Assembly: GCA_017620055.1 (NCBI GenBank)
Contig: JAFZRD010000071.1
Coordinates: forward strand, 1 to 6,896
Direction: 5' to 3'
DNA from: Lachnospiraceae bacterium
Lineage (GTDB): Bacteria > Bacillota_A > Clostridia > Lachnospirales > Lachnospiraceae
DNA: 6,896 bases
Shown: positions 5,021-6,896 of the stretch, in pieces
Numbering within the stretch: position 1 is the first letter of the stretch
How the letters are laid out: each line of letters begins with the position of its first letter
Notes under the pieces: model-generated
Told to the model about the DNA's origin: nothing
The model's database searches: none
The model's input: only the letters and a program-made list of their open reading frames with translations
Made by a program: the position numbers and the translations under genes

Positions 5021-5776
5021 CTAATGAGATAACGTGAGTATCTCCGGCTCACCTTCGGTTATCAGTATCGTGTTCTCGTAGTGCGCCGAAGGAAGTCCGT
5101 CTATCGCCACAACCGTCCAGTCATCGTCAAGCCACTCGACCTCGTATGTGCCGAGGTTGATCATCGGCTCGATCGCGAGTGTCATTCCGGGCATCAGCTT
5201 GAGCCCGCGGCGGTGCTGTGCGAAGTTCGGGATCTGCGGATCCTCGTGAAGCGAAGTTCCTATCCCGTGTCCTACAAGGTCACGTACTATCCCGTACCCG
5301 TACGGTTTGATGAACGCATCGATGGCATTTGATATGTCAAACAGGTGATTGCCCGCGCGCGCCATCTTTATTCCTTCGAAGAACGACTGTTTCGTAACAT
5401 CGATGAGCTGCTGAACTTCCGGTGCCACTTCTCCGACCGGATAAGTCCTTGCCGCATCGGAATGATACCCTTTGTATATGAGTCCGGCATCAAGGCTTAC
5501 GATATCTCCGCTCTGCAATATCCTGTCTTTTCTGGGGATACCGTGTACGACCTCCTCGTTCACCGATACGCATATGCTTGCCGGATATCCGTTGTAGTTC
5601 AGGAAGTTCGGAACCCCTCCGCGCTCGCGGATCAGTTCGTCGCCGTATCTGTCGATGTCAAGCGTCGAAATACCGGGCTTGATGAACTTTCCCAGTTCGT
5701 CATGCACTTCCTCGAGAAGCCTGCATGACTCTCTCATCAGATCTATCTCACGTGCGGATTTGATCGTAACAGCCAT
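5021..5776 (-). CDS. map: Methionine aminopeptidase, type I
   Basis: This enzyme removes the initiator methionine from nascent cytosolic proteins when the second residue is small, using two divalent metal ions. At 251 residues it is the short bacterial type Ia, without an N-terminal zinc-finger or linker extension. The five metal ligands are all visible: D96, D107, H170, E203 and E234. The catalytic histidines H78 (VVHGIP) and H177 (SLHEDP) are also present. Each is one lower than in E. coli numbering. Other family marks are NYNGYPASICVSVNEE (60-75) and GHGIG (169-173). The ATG at 5776 has GGAGG 6 nt upstream, and the preceding adk stop is separated by a single base, so expression is probably coupled. 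Confidence 0.99.
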   Translation of the reverse strand: MAVTIKSAREIDLMRESCRLLEEVHDELGKFIKPGISTLDIDRYGDELIRERGGVPNFLNYNGYPASICVSVNEEVVHGIPRKDRILQSGDIVSLDAGLIYKGYHSDAARTYPVGEVAPEVQQLIDVTKQSFFEGIKMARAGNHLFDISNAIDAFIKPYGYGIVRDLVGHGIGTSLHEDPQIPNFAQHRRGLKLMPGMTLAIEPMINLGTYEVEWLDDDWTVVAIDGLPSAHYENTILITEGEPEILTLSH

Positions 5777-5777
5777 T

Positions 5778-6422
5778 CTATGCCTCCAGGAGCTTTACGA
5801 TGTTGTCGAACACATCCTTGACATCCTGTGTCCCGTCAACCGTGCGCAGTATGTTGAGTCTGCTGTAATGGTCGATGAGAGGCTGTGTCTGTTTATGGTA
5901 TACCTCGAGGCGGTTCTTGACCGTTTCGGGCTTATCGTCATCACGAAGGACCAGTTCGCTTCCGCATGTGTCGCATATACCTTCCTTCTTCGGAGGAACA
6001 TGCTCGATATGATATGTGGCACCGCACTTAAGACATGCGCGTCTGCCGCCCATCCTGCGGATAATGTTCTCGTCCGGAACGTCCACATCGATGGCAAAAT
6101 CAATCTTGTCACCCATCTTTGCAACTTCCGAATCAAGTACCTGCGCCTGCGGGATCGTCCTCGGGAATCCGTCAAGAACATATCCGTTCTTACAGTCATC
6201 CTTTGACACGCGGTCAAGAAGTATCCTGACCGTCAGCTCATCGGGAACGAGCTGTCCCTTGTCCATGTATTCTTTCGCTTCCTTACCGAGATCGGTCCCC
6301 TCTTTGATGTTCGCACGGAAGATATCTCCGGTCGAGATGTGAGGGATCCCGTATTTCTCAGCGATCAGCTTTGCCTGTGTTCCTTTTCCGGCGCCGGGTG
6401 CGCCGAGCATTATGATTTTCAT
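5778..6422 (-). CDS. adk: Adenylate kinase, zinc-binding long form
   Basis: Adenylate kinase interconverts ATP + AMP and 2 ADP in the cytoplasm and keeps the adenylate pool balanced. The protein is 214 residues. It has the P-loop GAPGAGKGT (7-15), the AMP-binding ISTGDIFR (29-36), DGFPRT (84-89) and GRR at 126-128. The LID carries four cysteines, C130, C133, C150 and C153, in two CxxC pairs that bind structural zinc, typical of Gram-positive enzymes. The start is the ATG at 6422, giving [14 protein letters not shown] with AAAAGGA 5 nt upstream. An in-frame upstream start at 6455 would add 11 residues ([11 protein letters not shown]), but these come from the spacer hairpin and are not family-like. 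It ends one base before map. Confidence 0.98.
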   Translation of the reverse strand: MKIIMLGAPGAGKGTQAKLIAEKYGIPHISTGDIFRANIKEGTDLGKEAKEYMDKGQLVPDELTVRILLDRVSKDDCKNGYVLDGFPRTIPQAQVLDSEVAKMGDKIDFAIDVDVPDENIIRRMGGRRACLKCGATYHIEHVPPKKEGICDTCGSELVLRDDDKPETVKNRLEVYHKQTQPLIDHYSRLNILRTVDGTQDVKDVFDNIVKLLEA

Positions 6423-6445
6423 ATACGTCCTTTTCCTAACCGTCA

Positions 6446-6480
6446 CATAAGACAAGGCTGCAGATCAGCCTTGTCTTATG
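6446..6480 (-). other. Perfect 15-bp hairpin between secY and adk
   Basis: In the 75-nt secY-adk gap, 6466-6480 and 6446-6460 are perfect reverse complements: CATAAGACAAGGCTG and CAGCCTTGTCTTATG on the minus strand, around a five-base loop ATCTG. Despite the long stem, the bases that follow (TGACGGTTAGG) have no T-run, and none follows on the other strand, so it is not a standard intrinsic terminator. It could be an RNase III-type processing site, a stability element separating secY and adk segments of the transcript, or a remnant of a mobile palindrome. The inverted repeat is certain; the function is unknown. Confidence 0.6.
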
Positions 6481-6497
6481 GGCGAAAATCACTTCTC

Positions 6498-6896
6498 TCA
6501 GTCTGTCAAAAATCCCTTGTAATTTCTTACGACCATCTGGGATTCGATCTGTTTCATCGTCTCAAGTATTACGCCTACGATGATGATAAGACTCGTTCCG
6601 CCGAATGAAACACTTGCTCCGAACAGTCCGTTGAAGAATATCGGAATGAGCGCAACGATGATCAGTCCTATCGCACCGATGAACACGATGTAATTGAGTA
6701 CTTTGTTAAGATATTCCTGGGTCGGCTTACCCGGACGCGTACCGGGGATGAATCCGCCCGACTTCTTCATGTTCTCGGCAACCTCCATCGGATTGAATGT
6801 GATCGATGTATAGAAGTATGCGAAGAACACTACAAGTACAACATAGAAGAGCGCGCCCCACGAATACTGCCATGCACCTTTCTTGAACCAGTTACC
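6498..6896 (-). CDS. secY: Preprotein translocase subunit SecY, 3' part only
   Basis: SecY is the channel-forming membrane subunit of the Sec translocon. The window holds the last 132 residues; the gene runs in from beyond the right edge. Counting from the edge, a hydrophobic segment at about 14-34 matches TM8. A cytoplasmic loop follows (35-67) with [18 protein letters not shown] and then the TRPG arginine (residue 54) equivalent to the E. coli C5-loop arginine needed for SecA function. Next come TM9 (about 68-88) and TM10 (about 101-115). The C-terminus, [15 protein letters not shown], is family-typical. The stop is TGA at 6500-6498. It belongs to the spc operon, whose upstream ribosomal genes are presumably outside the window. 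Confidence 0.98.
   Translation of the reverse strand, partial: GNWFKKGAWQYSWGALFYVVLVVFFAYFYTSITFNPMEVAENMKKSGGFIPGTRPGKPTQEYLNKVLNYIVFIGAIGLIIVALIPIFFNGLFGASVSFGGTSLIIIVGVILETMKQIESQMVVRNYKGFLTD

Noticed and set aside
5655..6206. Long open frame on the plus strand across adk and map (183 codons)
   Set aside because: It is antisense to two unmistakable conserved genes and crosses their junction; its product shows no recognisable domain, and long antisense frames are common by-products of codon bias.
6423..6455. An 11-residue N-terminal extension of adenylate kinase
   Set aside because: The added residues are encoded by the intergenic region and hairpin arm, are not family-like, and the ATG at 6422 has its own ribosome binding site and the canonical N-terminus.
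6446..6480. Intrinsic terminator after secY
   Set aside because: The stem is strong but neither side is followed by a T-run, and it lies between genes normally co-transcribed.
1..6896. CRISPR array, insertion sequence, prophage or toxin-antitoxin module
   Set aside because: No regularly spaced repeats, transposase motifs, or unknown coding genes are present; every coding stretch is a recognised core gene and the spacers are all below 175 nt.

Overview
The window is a conserved ribosomal-protein and housekeeping cluster from a bacterium of the Firmicutes (Bacillota). It is most likely class Clostridia, and probably Lachnospiraceae or a close relative. This assignment rests on gene order and on the style of the protein sequences: an S4 without the full zinc-binding cysteine set, an L17 with a long internal insert, a zinc-type adenylate kinase, and the ECF-transporter ATPases directly after rplQ. 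It is inference, because no database was searched. Every gene lies on the minus strand, so transcription runs from high to low coordinates. Apparent reading frames on the plus strand are antisense shadows.

In transcription order the layout is: 3' end of secY (6896-6498, cut by the window edge), adk, map, infA, rpmJ, rpsM, rpsK, rpsD, rpoA, rplQ, ecfA1, and the 5' end of ecfA2 (384-1, cut by the window edge). This is the tail of the spc operon joined to the alpha operon (rpsM-rpsK-rpsD-rpoA-rplQ, as in E. coli) and then to the energy-coupling module for vitamin and metal uptake. The genes couple protein export (SecY), nucleotide balance (Adk), N-terminal processing (Map), translation initiation (IF-1), ribosome assembly (L36, S13, S11, S4, L17) and transcription (RpoA).

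No unknown protein system is present. The non-routine content is in the spacers. Some junctions are tight: 1 nt at adk/map, 1 nt at rpoA/rplQ, and a 13-nt overlap at ecfA1/ecfA2. Others are long and highly structured. Between secY and adk is a 15-bp perfect hairpin with no U-tract. Between infA and rpmJ is a good extended -10 promoter whose predicted transcript begins in a 7-bp hairpin. Between rpmJ and rpsM, a 172-nt spacer folds on paper into a three-arm, four-way junction closed by a 10-bp stem, followed by one more hairpin before the rpsM ribosome binding site. Between rpsK and rpsD, a 120-nt spacer holds a long bulged hairpin. Downstream of rplQ is a 10-bp hairpin with a weak U-tract. These spacers, mainly the rpsM and rpsD leaders, are the best candidates for undescribed cis-regulatory RNA or dispersed palindromic repeats.
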